NCBI RefSeq assembly: GCF_001244995.1
Contig: NZ_LN869529.1
Coordinates: forward strand, 1,095,264 to 1,159,263
Origin: Intestinimonas massiliensis (ex Afouda et al. 2020)
GTDB lineage: Bacteria; Bacillota; Clostridia; Oscillospirales; Oscillospiraceae
DNA: 64,000 nt
Reading direction: 5' to 3'
Positions 48,918-57,041 of this stretch are shown here, piece by piece (position 1 is the first letter of the stretch; every line of letters starts with the position of its first letter). The notes below the pieces were generated by a model that saw nothing but the letters and a program-made list of their open reading frames with translations, made no database searches and was not told where the DNA came from. The translations under genes were made by a program, and so were the position numbers.

Positions 48918-49952
48918 TCAAGTTCGGATGTAATCGGAAAATCCAGGGCTGTAACGCAATTCCCCATCCAGGTCCACCCACATGGCCTCCGCTCCACAGC
49001 GGTCCAGCAGGGCCTGGCCCTCCGCCTGGGGGAGGGTAAACAGAGCGGTGGAGAGGGCGTCGGCCAGGCCGGAGTCGGGGCACAGGACGGTGACCGCCCG
49101 CCAGCGGGCGGCAGGATACAGGGTGTCCGGGTCGATGATGTGGTGGTAACGCACGCCGTCCACCGTATAATAGCGCTGATAATCCCCGCTGGTGACCACC
49201 GACACATCCTGAACATAGACGGTGTGAAGGTAGTCCCCTTTCTCCCCGTCCGGATTCTGCACCCCCACCACCCAGGGCGCGTTCTCCACCGGCTTGGGGC
49301 CGGTGGCCCGGACGTTTCCCCCCACGCTGATGAGCAGTCCGGCCGGAGCGTTCCGGCAAACCTGCTCCACGGCGTACCCCTTGGCCACCGCCCCCACGTC
49401 CAGCCGGGCGGCGGGATCGGTGAGGCGGACGGTGGAGGCCGCCTCATCGATGACCAGCGCGTCAAAGCCGGTGTGCTCCCCCGCCTCCGCCAGGGCGGCG
49501 GCGCCGGGCAGAGCGGCGTGCTCCGGGTCCTCCACGCCGGCGTTCCGGGCCTCGTGCCACAGGGACAGCACGCTGCCCAGGACCACGTTCACCCGGCCGC
49601 CGGTGTCCTCATACAGCTCCCGGCAGAAAAGCAGCAGATCGACGATCCTCCGGTCCACCTGCACCGCCGCGCCCCCGGCGCCGTCGTTGACGGTCTTGAG
49701 GTTGCTCACGCCCTCATAGCTGTTGTAGATGTCAAACAGCCGGTGGTACTCCAAAAGCTGGTCGTGGAGCTCCTGGGCGGCGGCCCGGAAATCCTCCTCC
49801 CGCCGGGCGTAGCCCACCACGGTGGTGACGGTGTCAAAGAGGGTGAGGAAACTGGCCTCGTAGCGTTTGGGTCCCTCCTCCTCCGCCCGCGCGGAGCAGC
49901 CGGACAGCGCCAGCAGCGCCGCCAGCATCAGGGACAGCAGGCGTTTGTTCAT
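48918..49952 (-). CDS. apbE: FAD:protein FMN transferase
   Basis: ApbE covalently attaches FMN from FAD to Thr or Ser of extracytosolic flavoproteins. The 344-aa lipoprotein has a signal (MNKRLLSLMLAALLALSGC), LDVGAVAKGYAVEQVC, ISVGGNVRATGPKP, HHIIDPDTLYPA and SGLADALSTALF, all conserved; the Asp of DVGAVAKG and the Asp/Thr near the end bind Mg2+. Targets in the same operon are RnfG, RnfD and probably the twin-repeat lipoprotein just upstream. Confidence 0.94.
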   Translation of the reverse strand: MNKRLLSLMLAALLALSGCSARAEEEGPKRYEASFLTLFDTVTTVVGYARREEDFRAAAQELHDQLLEYHRLFDIYNSYEGVSNLKTVNDGAGGAAVQVDRRIVDLLLFCRELYEDTGGRVNVVLGSVLSLWHEARNAGVEDPEHAALPGAAALAEAGEHTGFDALVIDEAASTVRLTDPAARLDVGAVAKGYAVEQVCRNAPAGLLISVGGNVRATGPKPVENAPWVVGVQNPDGEKGDYLHTVYVQDVSVVTSGDYQRYYTVDGVRYHHIIDPDTLYPAARWRAVTVLCPDSGLADALSTALFTLPQAEGQALLDRCGAEAMWVDLDGELRYSPGFSDYIRT

Positions 49953-49973
49953 AGCGCTCCCCTTTCAGACAGC

Positions 49974-50004
49974 GATGGGGAGGGCCCATGGGGCCCTCCC
50001 CATC
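49974..50004 (-). other. Perfect stem-loop between the lipoprotein and apbE genes
   Basis: A 14-bp stem (49974-49987 with 49991-50004) with a three-base loop and no T-tract. It may stabilise the upstream lipoprotein message, so that the lipoprotein is made in excess of the enzymes. Confidence 0.6.
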
Positions 50005-50020
50005 GGGAAAAGCAATTGGC

Positions 50021-51091
50021 TCAGGCTGCGGCCTTCTCGATGAGGGTCTGGAACTCGCCGATGCCGATGGTGACGGAGGCGGCCAGATCGGCGTCGGTGG
50101 GGCTCTCGTGGTCGTCCACGGCAATGCCGCTCACCTCGGACACGGTCTTGCCCGTGACATAGGCGCTGAAGGCGGCAGCCTGCTCATACCACTCCTTGCC
50201 GATGGAGGACGCCTTTTTCATGCCGTAGGCATCGCCCAGCTCATTCTTAGAGGGCTGCGCGGCGGTCAGGTCGGTGGTGATCTTGCCGGCGGCGTCGAAC
50301 TTCACATTTGCCTGGACGGCGTCGATGAAGCAGCTCGTGACGGTGTCTCCGTTCAGGGTGACGGCGGCCACGGTGGCGTAGGCCTGAGCCAGGCCGTCGC
50401 CCTCGGCGGAGGCGTCCTTGCTCTTGGCCATGTTGGTGACGGAGGTCAGGGCCAGCTTGTCGCCCTTCCGGGCGCCCAGATGCTCGGCGTTGTTTACCGC
50501 GCGCTCAATGCCGGCGATGAAATCGGTGATGGACAGGGTGACGGAGGCGGCCAGGTCGGCGTCAGTGGCCTGGCCGTCGGCGTTGACGGCGACGCCCTTG
50601 AGCTCCTCCACCGTCTTGCCTACGGCGTACTCCGCCATGGCGGCGGCCTGCTCGTTCCACTCCTTGCCGATGGAGGAGGCCTTGCCCATACCGTAATCGG
50701 CGCCCAGTTCATTCTTGCTGGCAAAGGAAGTGGCGGGGTCGGTCGTCAGCTTGCCGGCGGCGTCAAAGCCGATCTTGGCCTGGATGGCGTCAATCACGCA
50801 GGCGTCGATCACGCCGTCGTCACCCACCGTGACGGCCACCAGAGACACATTGGCCTGGGCCTGGCCGTCGCCCTCGGCGGAGGCGTCCTTGCTCTTGGCC
50901 ACGCTGGTGACCAGGGACAGTCCAGTCTTGACGGCCGCGCCGCTCTCCGCGGGGGCGGACTGGGAGGGGGTGGGGGAGGGGCTGGGGGCGGGCGAGCCGG
51001 TGCTGACGGCAGGCTTGCCGCTGCATCCGGCCAGCAAGCCCAGGGACAGGGTCAGGGACAGGGCGGTGACAGACAGTTTTTTCAGGTTCAT
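50021..51091 (-). CDS. Lipoprotein with two tandem flavin-domain-like repeats
   Basis: The 356-aa protein has a lipobox (LLAGC, Cys23), a Pro/Ser linker, and two repeats (about 57-205 and 213-354) alike in sequence, each with AKSKDASAEGDG, KNELG.DYGM-type and ASSIGKEW.EQAA motifs. Each ends in TDADLAASVT (176-185 and 332-341). This lines up with the ApbE target pattern DxxSGATxT, with Ser183 and Ser339 at the flavin position. Listeria PplA, an extracellular-electron-transfer lipoprotein, also carries two flavins. Flavin attachment here is inferred from the motif and from the neighbouring apbE. Confidence 0.75.
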   Translation of the reverse strand: MNLKKLSVTALSLTLSLGLLAGCSGKPAVSTGSPAPSPSPTPSQSAPAESGAAVKTGLSLVTSVAKSKDASAEGDGQAQANVSLVAVTVGDDGVIDACVIDAIQAKIGFDAAGKLTTDPATSFASKNELGADYGMGKASSIGKEWNEQAAAMAEYAVGKTVEELKGVAVNADGQATDADLAASVTLSITDFIAGIERAVNNAEHLGARKGDKLALTSVTNMAKSKDASAEGDGLAQAYATVAAVTLNGDTVTSCFIDAVQANVKFDAAGKITTDLTAAQPSKNELGDAYGMKKASSIGKEWYEQAAAFSAYVTGKTVSEVSGIAVDDHESPTDADLAASVTIGIGEFQTLIEKAAA

Positions 51092-51114
51092 TTCAATTCT
51101 ACCTCCGTATTGGT

Positions 51115-51450
51115 TTATTTTGCGGGGGTGTGGGGCTCTATCTGCTTCATTTCAAAGTGGATCAGAAATGACAACAGCGCACGCAGGATGATGACGGCGC
51201 CCAGGACGGTGAGTTCGGTCAGGTCCCGAACCAGTACCGTCTTGAGAATCTCGGCCGCCATCTTGAATTCCAGGCTCAGGGCCAGGCCGTTGGCCAGTTG
51301 GAATTTAATATCGCGGGGCTCCCGGGTCACCAGTCCCTTCAAATACCGTCCGAAGGCTGCCACGGCGGAGACGGCCACCACGAAGATCCCCATCATCTCA
51401 CACAGGGGGATGAGGACGGACAGGGTGGTCTCAACGAGGGTTTCCAGCAT
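51115..51450 (-). CDS. DUF1622 small membrane protein
   Basis: The 111-aa protein has two or three helices (LSVLIPLCEMMGIFVVAVSA; FKMAAEILKTVLV; ELTVLGAVIILRALLSFL) and matches the DUF1622 pattern with its conserved LGLALEF-like segment (NGLALSLEFKMA). No function is established. Its start overlaps the previous gene by 20 bases, so it is an integral part of the operon. Confidence 0.8.
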   Translation of the reverse strand: MLETLVETTLSVLIPLCEMMGIFVVAVSAVAAFGRYLKGLVTREPRDIKFQLANGLALSLEFKMAAEILKTVLVRDLTELTVLGAVIILRALLSFLIHFEMKQIEPHTPAK

Positions 51451-51976
51451 AGGACACCTCCTGGGTGGGGATGGGCCGCTGTCCGGCGGCCAGCAGAGCG
51501 CGGAAGGAGGCGGAGGAGGCCGCTCCGGTGGCCAGGCCGGTGAGGACCGACACCGCCAGCAGGAAGGGCAGATAGGAGATCACGTACACCGAGCCCAGCA
51601 GCACCATGGCGGCGCAGATCTGGCCCAGGTTGTGGGCGGCCGCCCCCAGCACACTGACCCCGTAGACCGAGAGAGCGGGGATGCGTCGGGCCAGGGTCAT
51701 GGTCCCCAGGGCCAGCAGCCCGCCGGTGAGGGAAAAGGCCAGCGCGGACAGCCCCCCGCCGAACAATGACCCCAGGAAGCAGCGCAGCCCCAGAATGGTG
51801 ACAGCCGGGCGGGTCCCCAGGAAATAGAGGGCCATGAGGGTGACGACATTGGCCAATCCCAGCTTGACGCCGGGCAGAGGCACCGCTATCTGGAGCGGGA
51901 GGAATCGCTCCAGATAAGACAGCCCCAGCGCCAGAGCTACCAGCACCGCGCACAGGGCCAGCGCTTTCGCTTTCAT
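51431..51976 (-). CDS. Gx transporter family / EetB-like membrane protein
   Basis: The 181-aa protein has five to six helices and the Hpre_diP_synt_I (Gx transporter) pattern: GLSYLERFLP, VPGVKLGLANVVTLMALY-like (PGVKLGLANVVTLMALYFLG), GLRCFLGSLFGGG and SVLGAAAHNLGQ. Such proteins pair with NusG-domain-II proteins in flavin-based extracellular electron transfer loci; from memory the Listeria pair is EetA/EetB. ATG 51976 has GGGGGAG upstream. Confidence 0.8.
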   Translation of the reverse strand: MKAKALALCAVLVALALGLSYLERFLPLQIAVPLPGVKLGLANVVTLMALYFLGTRPAVTILGLRCFLGSLFGGGLSALAFSLTGGLLALGTMTLARRIPALSVYGVSVLGAAAHNLGQICAAMVLLGSVYVISYLPFLLAVSVLTGLATGAASSASFRALLAAGQRPIPTQEVSYAGNPR

Positions 51977-51988
51977 CCACACTCCCCC

Positions 51989-52372
51989 TTATCCTACCAC
52001 GGCGTCCACATCGGGCGCGCCGGTGAGGCGGATCTCCACCCGGTTGGGCAGGCAGACCACCGCCCGCCCCGCCGCCGAAACCCAGCCGCTGTGAACGCAA
52101 TCCGCACCGGGGCAATCGGCGTAGGTGACGGCCACCTGGCCGTCCCGGACGGTGATGGTGTTGGTATAGGCCCCTGTCAGGGTGAGGGATGCCTCCCGGT
52201 CCAGGGGCAGCTCCCCCACCAGCTTCCCCTCCTGATACACCCGCGCCACCACACGGTCGGTCCCGGCAGCCCGGGCCCAGAGCGCCAGCCCAAGGGCCAG
52301 GGCACACAGGAGGACGGCTCCGATGGCCGCCAGATCCCCCCGCCGGAAGGAAAGGCCCCCGCCGCGAGTCAT
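51989..52372 (-). CDS. NusG domain II / EetA-like membrane-anchored protein
   Basis: The 127-aa protein has one N-terminal helix (GAVLLCALALGLALWARA) and an outside NusG-domain-II fold with the signature CPGADCVHSGW and VCLPNRVEIRL. It is next to the Gx-transporter gene, as in other electron-transfer loci. It probably sits on the outer face; the two Cys may form a disulfide or bind a cofactor. ATG 52372 overlaps the preceding stop. Confidence 0.85.
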   Translation of the reverse strand: MTRGGGLSFRRGDLAAIGAVLLCALALGLALWARAAGTDRVVARVYQEGKLVGELPLDREASLTLTGAYTNTITVRDGQVAVTYADCPGADCVHSGWVSAAGRAVVCLPNRVEIRLTGAPDVDAVVG

Positions 52373-52866
52373 GACTCCCCTCCTCCGCCGCTCCGGCGGC
52401 GCATGACCTTCAGAGCCACAAACTGGCTGAGAAGCTCCACCGTCCCGGCGATGCCCAGGGGACCGCTGTCCACCGTCAGGTCATAGCGGGACAGGTCGGC
52501 CCACTTGCCTCTGGTGTGAACGCCGTAGAGGCGGGCGCGCTCCCGGTCCTGCCGGAGGGCCTCCCGCCCGGCCTCCCCGGCAGGCAGACCGTACTGCTGG
52601 ACGATGCGCTCCACCCGGTGGTCCATGTCGCAGTGGATGAACACCCGGATCAGCCCTTCGGTGCCGGAGAGCACGTGGTCGGCGCAGAACCCCACGATGA
52701 CGCAGGGACCCTGGGCCGCCATGGCCCGGATGGCGGCGAATTGCTCGTTTTCGCCGCCGCGCAGCTCCAGATCGGCGTCATGGCAGGGAATGCCCAGCCG
52801 CTGGGCCAGCCGCTGGCCGATTTCTTTGCCGCCGCTGCCGTACTTTCGTCCGATGGTGATGACCAC
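52369..52866 (-). CDS. Cytidylate kinase-like protein
   Basis: The 165-aa protein has the P-loop-like ITIGRKYGSGGKEIGQRLAQ of the cytidylate-kinase-like family (PF13189 type), a short lid (RERARLYGV) and RYDLTVDSG. The region after the P-loop is shortened and the usual substrate-binding residues are not obvious, so activity is uncertain. I chose GTG 52866 (GGGAGG seven bases upstream) over ATG 52884. It is the first gene of the flavin operon, overlapping the next by four bases. Confidence 0.7.
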   Translation of the reverse strand: MVITIGRKYGSGGKEIGQRLAQRLGIPCHDADLELRGGENEQFAAIRAMAAQGPCVIVGFCADHVLSGTEGLIRVFIHCDMDHRVERIVQQYGLPAGEAGREALRQDRERARLYGVHTRGKWADLSRYDLTVDSGPLGIAGTVELLSQFVALKVMRRRSGGGGES

Positions 52867-52939
52867 GCCGCTCCCTCCCTGCATGTTTTCTTGCAGGTCA
52901 CAGTCTAACACTGCAACCTTAACGTCTGATACATGGCGC

Positions 52940-52955
52940 CTTAATAATTATTAAG
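52940..52955. promoter_or_regulatory. 16-bp perfect palindrome upstream of the flavin operon
   Basis: CTTAATAATTATTAAG lies about 75 bases before the first gene. TTAATA with TATCAG 17 bases on could be a weak promoter that overlaps it. Operator role is inferred. Confidence 0.4.
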
Positions 52956-52961
52956 ATGCCC

Positions 52962-53002
52962 AAAAAAAGACGCCGCGAAACCCATTGGGTTTCGCGGCGT
53001 CT
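52962..53002 (-). terminator. Terminator of the histidine kinase gene
   Basis: AGACGCCGCGAAACCC pairs perfectly with GGGTTTCGCGGCGTCT; T7 follows on the minus strand. Confidence 0.88.
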
Positions 53003-53004
53003 GG

Positions 53005-54750
53005 TCAATCGGGCTCCGCCTCCCGTGACGTGATGGGAAAGGTCACGGTGAACGCCGCGCCCCCCTCCGGGGCGGCCTCCACCTCAACGCGCCCGCGGTG
53101 CTCCTCCACCACCTGCTGGACAATGGCCAACCCCAGGCCGGTGCCCTTCCCGCTCTCCTTGGTGGTAAAGAAGGGCTCGAAAATGTGGGGCAGCACCTCC
53201 GGCGGGATGCCCGGTCCGGTGTCGGCCACCCGGAGGCGGATGGAGCTCTGGTCAGCGCTGGTGGTGACCGTCAGCGTCCCACCGTCCTCCTCCATGGCCT
53301 GGAAGGCGTTGAGCACCAAGTTCAACAGGAGCTGGGAGAGCTGGGTCTCGTTGCCGTGGAGCCACAGGTGGCGGCAGTCCAGCCCCAAGACCACCTCTAC
53401 CCCCGGCGGCTGGGCCGGAGCGGCCACCTCCAGCACCCGGCGGACCAGCTCGTCGGGAGAGACATACTGGAAGCTGAGGGCCGAGTTCTTCCGGGACAGG
53501 TCAGACAGGCGAGAGATGATGGTCTTGGCCTTGCGGGAGGCGTTGTAAATCTCCAACACGCTGTCGTAGAGCTCCGTGTCCTCCGGCGGCAGCTTTTCCA
53601 GCGCCAGAATGCTGTAGCCCATGATGGGGGTGAGCAGGTTGTTGAACTCGTGCGCGATGCTGGAGGTCAGGGTGCCGATGGTCTCCAGCCGCTGATGGTG
53701 GGCCAGCTCCCGGGTCTGCCGGTTAAGCTCCTCCATGGCCTGGTTCTTCTTCCGCAGCACCGCCAGCTCCCGGAGGCTGCGCTCATTCCGCCGACCGGCC
53801 CGGATGGAGAGCACCGCCAGCAGCACGATTCCGGTCACCACCATGCCGCCGTAGGCCAGAAGCCGGACAGCCGCCAGATGCAGCGGGCCGATGACCCCGT
53901 CGTAGTTTACCGAAACCCCCACCGCAAAGAAGCCGTTGGTCTCCTCCGTGGCCGGGAGCACCGCCATGCGGGCGATGTAGGTCTCCCCGCTGCGGCAGTA
54001 ATTGGTCTCGTAGAAGGCCGTGCCCTCCCGGGCCTGCTCCTGGTGCTCCATCAGATAGGTCAGACCGCTGAAATCGCAGTCTCCCGCCTTCAGGTCGTCC
54101 ACCAGGTCCACCTGCACGCCGTCCATCGTCCGGTGGAGCAGGGTTTGTCCCCCCGCGTCCAGCAGCATGATGCGATCCTGGGTCCCGACGGTCAGGTCGC
54201 CCGCCACCCGCTGGTAAAAGCCCTCCAGATCCATCAGCGCCGCATAGCCCAGCCCCTCCTCCCGCTCCCGCACGAAGGCCAGGTAGATCCCCCCGTCCCC
54301 ATCCATGCACGGGCGGATGCTGACCATCCCCTCTCGGCCCGCCTGGGGCGGAAAGCGGTAGTCGGTGCGCCCCCCGGTGGAGAGGAACACCACTCCGTCC
54401 TGGAGGGCCAGCACCGCCTGGATCAGATCGTCCTGGGCCAGCACGTTCTCCTCCATTCGGTAGAGCAGCTCCGCGGTATCCCCTGTGGTCCGCCAGGTCT
54501 CCTCCGCCGTGTGGAAGCCGCGCCGTTCGGTGACGTAGATCAGATTGGTGCCGTAGCGGTTCAGATAGCTCTCCACACTCCGGTCCACCGACCGGGCCAG
54601 GCGGAAGAGCTGGTCGTCCTCGCTGGCCAGGAGGATATCCCCGTATCGGTCGAACACCCGGTAGACCATCCCCAGCCCGGTGACGATCAGCAGCAGGATC
54701 AGGCCCAGGACCAGAAAGAACCGCCGCTTCCTCCTTTTAACACGCTCCAC
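53005..54750 (-). CDS. Sensor histidine kinase
   Basis: The 581-aa protein has a membrane helix ([20 protein letters not shown]), an extracytosolic sensor of about 260 residues (Cache-like), a second helix ([20 protein letters not shown]), a coiled linker, HisKA with the phospho-His in [17 protein letters not shown], and HATPase with N box [22 protein letters not shown] and [20 protein letters not shown] 54750 has GGGGGG upstream; TTG 54756 is too close to it. It is divergent from a response regulator 82 bases away and lies just upstream of the flavin operon on the same strand, with a terminator between. Confidence 0.9.
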   Translation of the reverse strand: MERVKRRKRRFFLVLGLILLLIVTGLGMVYRVFDRYGDILLASEDDQLFRLARSVDRSVESYLNRYGTNLIYVTERRGFHTAEETWRTTGDTAELLYRMEENVLAQDDLIQAVLALQDGVVFLSTGGRTDYRFPPQAGREGMVSIRPCMDGDGGIYLAFVREREEGLGYAALMDLEGFYQRVAGDLTVGTQDRIMLLDAGGQTLLHRTMDGVQVDLVDDLKAGDCDFSGLTYLMEHQEQAREGTAFYETNYCRSGETYIARMAVLPATEETNGFFAVGVSVNYDGVIGPLHLAAVRLLAYGGMVVTGIVLLAVLSIRAGRRNERSLRELAVLRKKNQAMEELNRQTRELAHHQRLETIGTLTSSIAHEFNNLLTPIMGYSILALEKLPPEDTELYDSVLEIYNASRKAKTIISRLSDLSRKNSALSFQYVSPDELVRRVLEVAAPAQPPGVEVVLGLDCRHLWLHGNETQLSQLLLNLVLNAFQAMEEDGGTLTVTTSADQSSIRLRVADTGPGIPPEVLPHIFEPFFTTKESGKGTGLGLAIVQQVVEEHRGRVEVEAAPEGGAAFTVTFPITSREAEPD

Positions 54751-54762
54751 AGGCAACCCCCC

Positions 54763-54791
54763 TTGTCAAACGTCCTGTTTTTGTCTATACT
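54763..54791 (+). promoter_or_regulatory. Promoter of the response regulator gene
   Basis: TTGTCA, a 17-base spacer and TATACT, 41 bases before the ATG. Confidence 0.6.
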
Positions 54792-54832
54792 AACCATACA
54801 CGATAGGGTCCATGCTGTAAAGGGGGAGTATT

Positions 54833-55516
54833 ATGCCGGACATCGTGCTCATCGCAGACGACGACCAGGCCGTCCTCACCATGCTCTATAAGGTCGTGCG
54901 CAGCAACGGCATCGAGGCGGACACCGCCGCCAGCGGCGAAGAGGCTCTGGCGCTGCTGGAGCAAAAACCCTATGACCTGCTCCTGCTGGACGTAAACATG
55001 CATGGCATGGACGGCTTCCAGGTGGTCCAGGCCATTCGCCGCCGGGGGCTGAGGCTCCCCATCATCATCGTCAGCGGCCGCAAGGAGGACTATGACACCC
55101 TGTACGGCCTGGACATCGGGGCGGACGACTATGTGACCAAGCCCTTCAACCCCGTCACCCTGGGCGCCAAGGTCAAGGCCCTGATCCGCCGCAGCCGCAA
55201 CCATTTGCCCGGCGTGGACAGCGTCATCGCCGCCGGTCCCTTCCAGTACAACACCAGCACCCTGCGGTTCTATAAAAATGGTCGGGAGATTCTCCTGTCC
55301 TCCAAAGAAAACGCCATGATGAAGCTCTTCATCGACAACGTCAACCGCATCTTCTCCAAGGATATGCTCTATGACCTGATCTGGGGCGAGGCCATCATCG
55401 ACGAAAACGCCATCATGGTCTACGTCAATCGCCTGCGCCAAAAGATTGAAGAGGACCCGTCCAACCCCCAATACATCCAGACCGTCCGCGGCCTGGGCTA
55501 CCGCTTTGTGGTCTGA
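54833..55516 (+). CDS. OmpR-family response regulator
   Basis: The 227-aa protein has a receiver domain (1-120) with ADDDQ, phospho-acceptor Asp53 in LLLLDVNMHG, SGRKED and the Lys in VTKPFNP, then a winged-helix DNA-binding domain (130-227) with SSKENAMMKLF and YVNRLRQKIEEDPSNPQYIQ, TVRGLGYRFV. It is presumably the partner of the divergent kinase. Targets are unknown; the flavin operon beyond the kinase is a candidate. Confidence 0.9.
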   Translation: MPDIVLIADDDQAVLTMLYKVVRSNGIEADTAASGEEALALLEQKPYDLLLLDVNMHGMDGFQVVQAIRRRGLRLPIIIVSGRKEDYDTLYGLDIGADDYVTKPFNPVTLGAKVKALIRRSRNHLPGVDSVIAAGPFQYNTSTLRFYKNGREILLSSKENAMMKLFIDNVNRIFSKDMLYDLIWGEAIIDENAIMVYVNRLRQKIEEDPSNPQYIQTVRGLGYRFVV

Positions 55517-55526
55517 CCCCCACCGG

Positions 55527-55560
55527 ACCGCCCTTCCCCAGACCGGAAGGGCGGTTTTTC
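55527..55560 (+). terminator. Terminator of the response regulator gene
   Basis: ACCGCCCTTCC pairs with GGAAGGGCGGT, followed by TTTTC. Confidence 0.85.
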
Positions 55561-55805
55561 TGCCCCCCAAAGCATCTAAAGTATCTTATACAGATGGTAT
55601 AATACGCTTTTTCTTTGGGCTGCTCCTTCCGTCCTTCCCGCAAGTTTTCTCTGCCGCTTCCCACGGGCTGGCATTTTTTACGGACAAAATTGACCGAAAC
55701 CCACCCACTTTTTTTATTTTCCCCCTCTAAGCCCCTTAATTTGTCGTTCCAAATTATTCCTCAAAAGTAGACATAACTCCTTATATAAAGAATATCTACG
55801 CAGAG
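55561..55805. other. AT-rich intergenic stretch beside the DnaA-box cluster
   Basis: I see no gene here. It holds GTATCTTATACAGATGGTATAA (imperfect inverted repeat, 55579-55602, containing TATAAT), a long pyrimidine tract and an AT-rich block (55736-55800, TTATATAAAGAATAT). The repeat could be an operator or a stray promoter. Confidence 0.3.
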
Positions 55806-55891
55806 TTATTCACATTTTCCACAGGGTTTTCCACAGGTTCTCCGCCTTACGCCTCCAAGTTGTGTTCCACTTTTCCACACTTTTATCCACA
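55806..55891 (+). other. Cluster of five DnaA-box-like 9-mers
   Basis: TTATTCACA (55806), TTTTCCACA (55815, 55827, 55871) and TTATCCACA (55883) all lie in the same orientation. Two match the consensus TTATNCACA exactly and the others differ by one base. An AT-rich block lies just upstream. This has the makeup of a DnaA-binding locus or a replication origin, though dnaA is not adjacent and gene directions do not change here. Confidence 0.6.
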
Positions 55892-55959
55892 GCCCCCTAT
55901 CCCGAAAACCCCCCTGGCGTACCGCTCCGCCATCGGTCAACATAATCATTCTTCCGTGT

Positions 55960-55989
55960 AAAAAAGGAGACCGGCACAGGCCGGTCTCC
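55960..55989 (-). terminator. Terminator of tsaD
   Basis: GGAGACCGGC pairs with GCCGGTCTCC; on the minus strand a T6 tract follows. Confidence 0.82.
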
Positions 55990-55991
55990 TC

Positions 55992-57002
55992 TTATCCGAG
56001 CTGGATGTCGCGGTTGGCGTAGGCGTTCAGATCCATCCCCGCCCGCCGGCCCGCCAGGTACTCATAATAGCCCTGGCACCCGATCATTGCCCCGTTGTCT
56101 CCGCACAGGGACAGCCTAGGCAAATAGAGCCGGTCCCCCGACCGGGCGCAGGCGGCTTCCAGGTCGGCCCGGATGCGGGAGTTGGCCGCCACGCCGCCGG
56201 CCACCGCCACCTTGCCGTAGTCCCTGGACCGGGCGGCGGCCATGACCCGGGGCACCAGCATCTCGCTGACCGCCGCTGAGAAAGAGGCCGCCAGCCCGGG
56301 TAGGTCCAGCTTCTCTCCCTTCTGCTGGGCGTTGTGGATTAGATTGATGGCGGCCGTCTTGAGCCCTGAGAAGGACATGTCCAGCGGGGCGTCGTGGACA
56401 TGGACCTGAGGGAAGGCGTACCGTCTGTCGTCGCCCCCCTGGCTCAGCCGGTCCATGGGGGCCCCGCCGGGGTAGCCGATCCCCAGCACCCGGGCCACCT
56501 TGTCGAAGCACTCCCCCGCTGCGTCGTCCCGGGTGGCCCCTAAAATCTCCATTTCGGTGTAACCCCGCACGTCCACGATGAGGGTGGTGCCGCCGGAGAC
56601 ACATAGGCAGACGAAGGGGGGCTCCAGGTCGGGGTGGGTGATATAGTTGGCGGCAATATGGCCCCGCACATGGTGGACGGGCACCAGGGGAACCCCCAGG
56701 CCATAGGCCAGGGCCTTGGCGAAGTTGACCCCCACCAGCAAAGCCCCGATCAGGCCGGGGCCATAGGTAACGGCCACGGCGTCCACGTCCCTCTTGGTGA
56801 GTCCCGCCTGAGCCAGCGCCTGATCGGTCAGGCCCGCGATGGCCTCCACGTGCTTGCGAGAGGCGATCTCTGGCACCACGCCGCCGTAGATGGTGTGCAT
56901 CTCCACCTGGGAGGCGATGGCGTCGGCCAGGACGGTCCTGCCGTCCCGGACCACCGCGGCGGCGGTCTCGTCGCAGGAGGATTCAAAGGCCAGGATGTTC
57001 AA
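55992..57002 (-). CDS. tsaD: tRNA N6-threonylcarbamoyladenosine transferase subunit TsaD
   Basis: TsaD moves the threonylcarbamoyl group onto A37 of ANN-decoding tRNAs, with TsaB and TsaE. The 336-aa protein has the Kae1 fold with FESSCDETAAAVV, the metal ligands in PVHHVRGHIAANY, VSGGTTLIVDV and the C-terminal VAGGVAANSRIR and LCGDNGAMIG. The start is TTG 57002 with GAGGG upstream. It ends a run of GNAT-rimI-GNAT-tsaD genes after polA, and rimI-tsaD proximity is common in bacteria. Confidence 0.94.
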   Translation of the reverse strand: MNILAFESSCDETAAAVVRDGRTVLADAIASQVEMHTIYGGVVPEIASRKHVEAIAGLTDQALAQAGLTKRDVDAVAVTYGPGLIGALLVGVNFAKALAYGLGVPLVPVHHVRGHIAANYITHPDLEPPFVCLCVSGGTTLIVDVRGYTEMEILGATRDDAAGECFDKVARVLGIGYPGGAPMDRLSQGGDDRRYAFPQVHVHDAPLDMSFSGLKTAAINLIHNAQQKGEKLDLPGLAASFSAAVSEMLVPRVMAAARSRDYGKVAVAGGVAANSRIRADLEAACARSGDRLYLPRLSLCGDNGAMIGCQGYYEYLAGRRAGMDLNAYANRDIQLG

Positions 57003-57041
57003 TGGAATGCCCTCTTTCTCTATACAGTCTCGGTCTCCGGC

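Noticed and set aside
55561-55991. Chromosomal replication origin proper
   Set aside because: DnaA boxes are dense, but there is no dnaA/dnaN next door and no switch in gene direction, so I list only a DnaA-box cluster.
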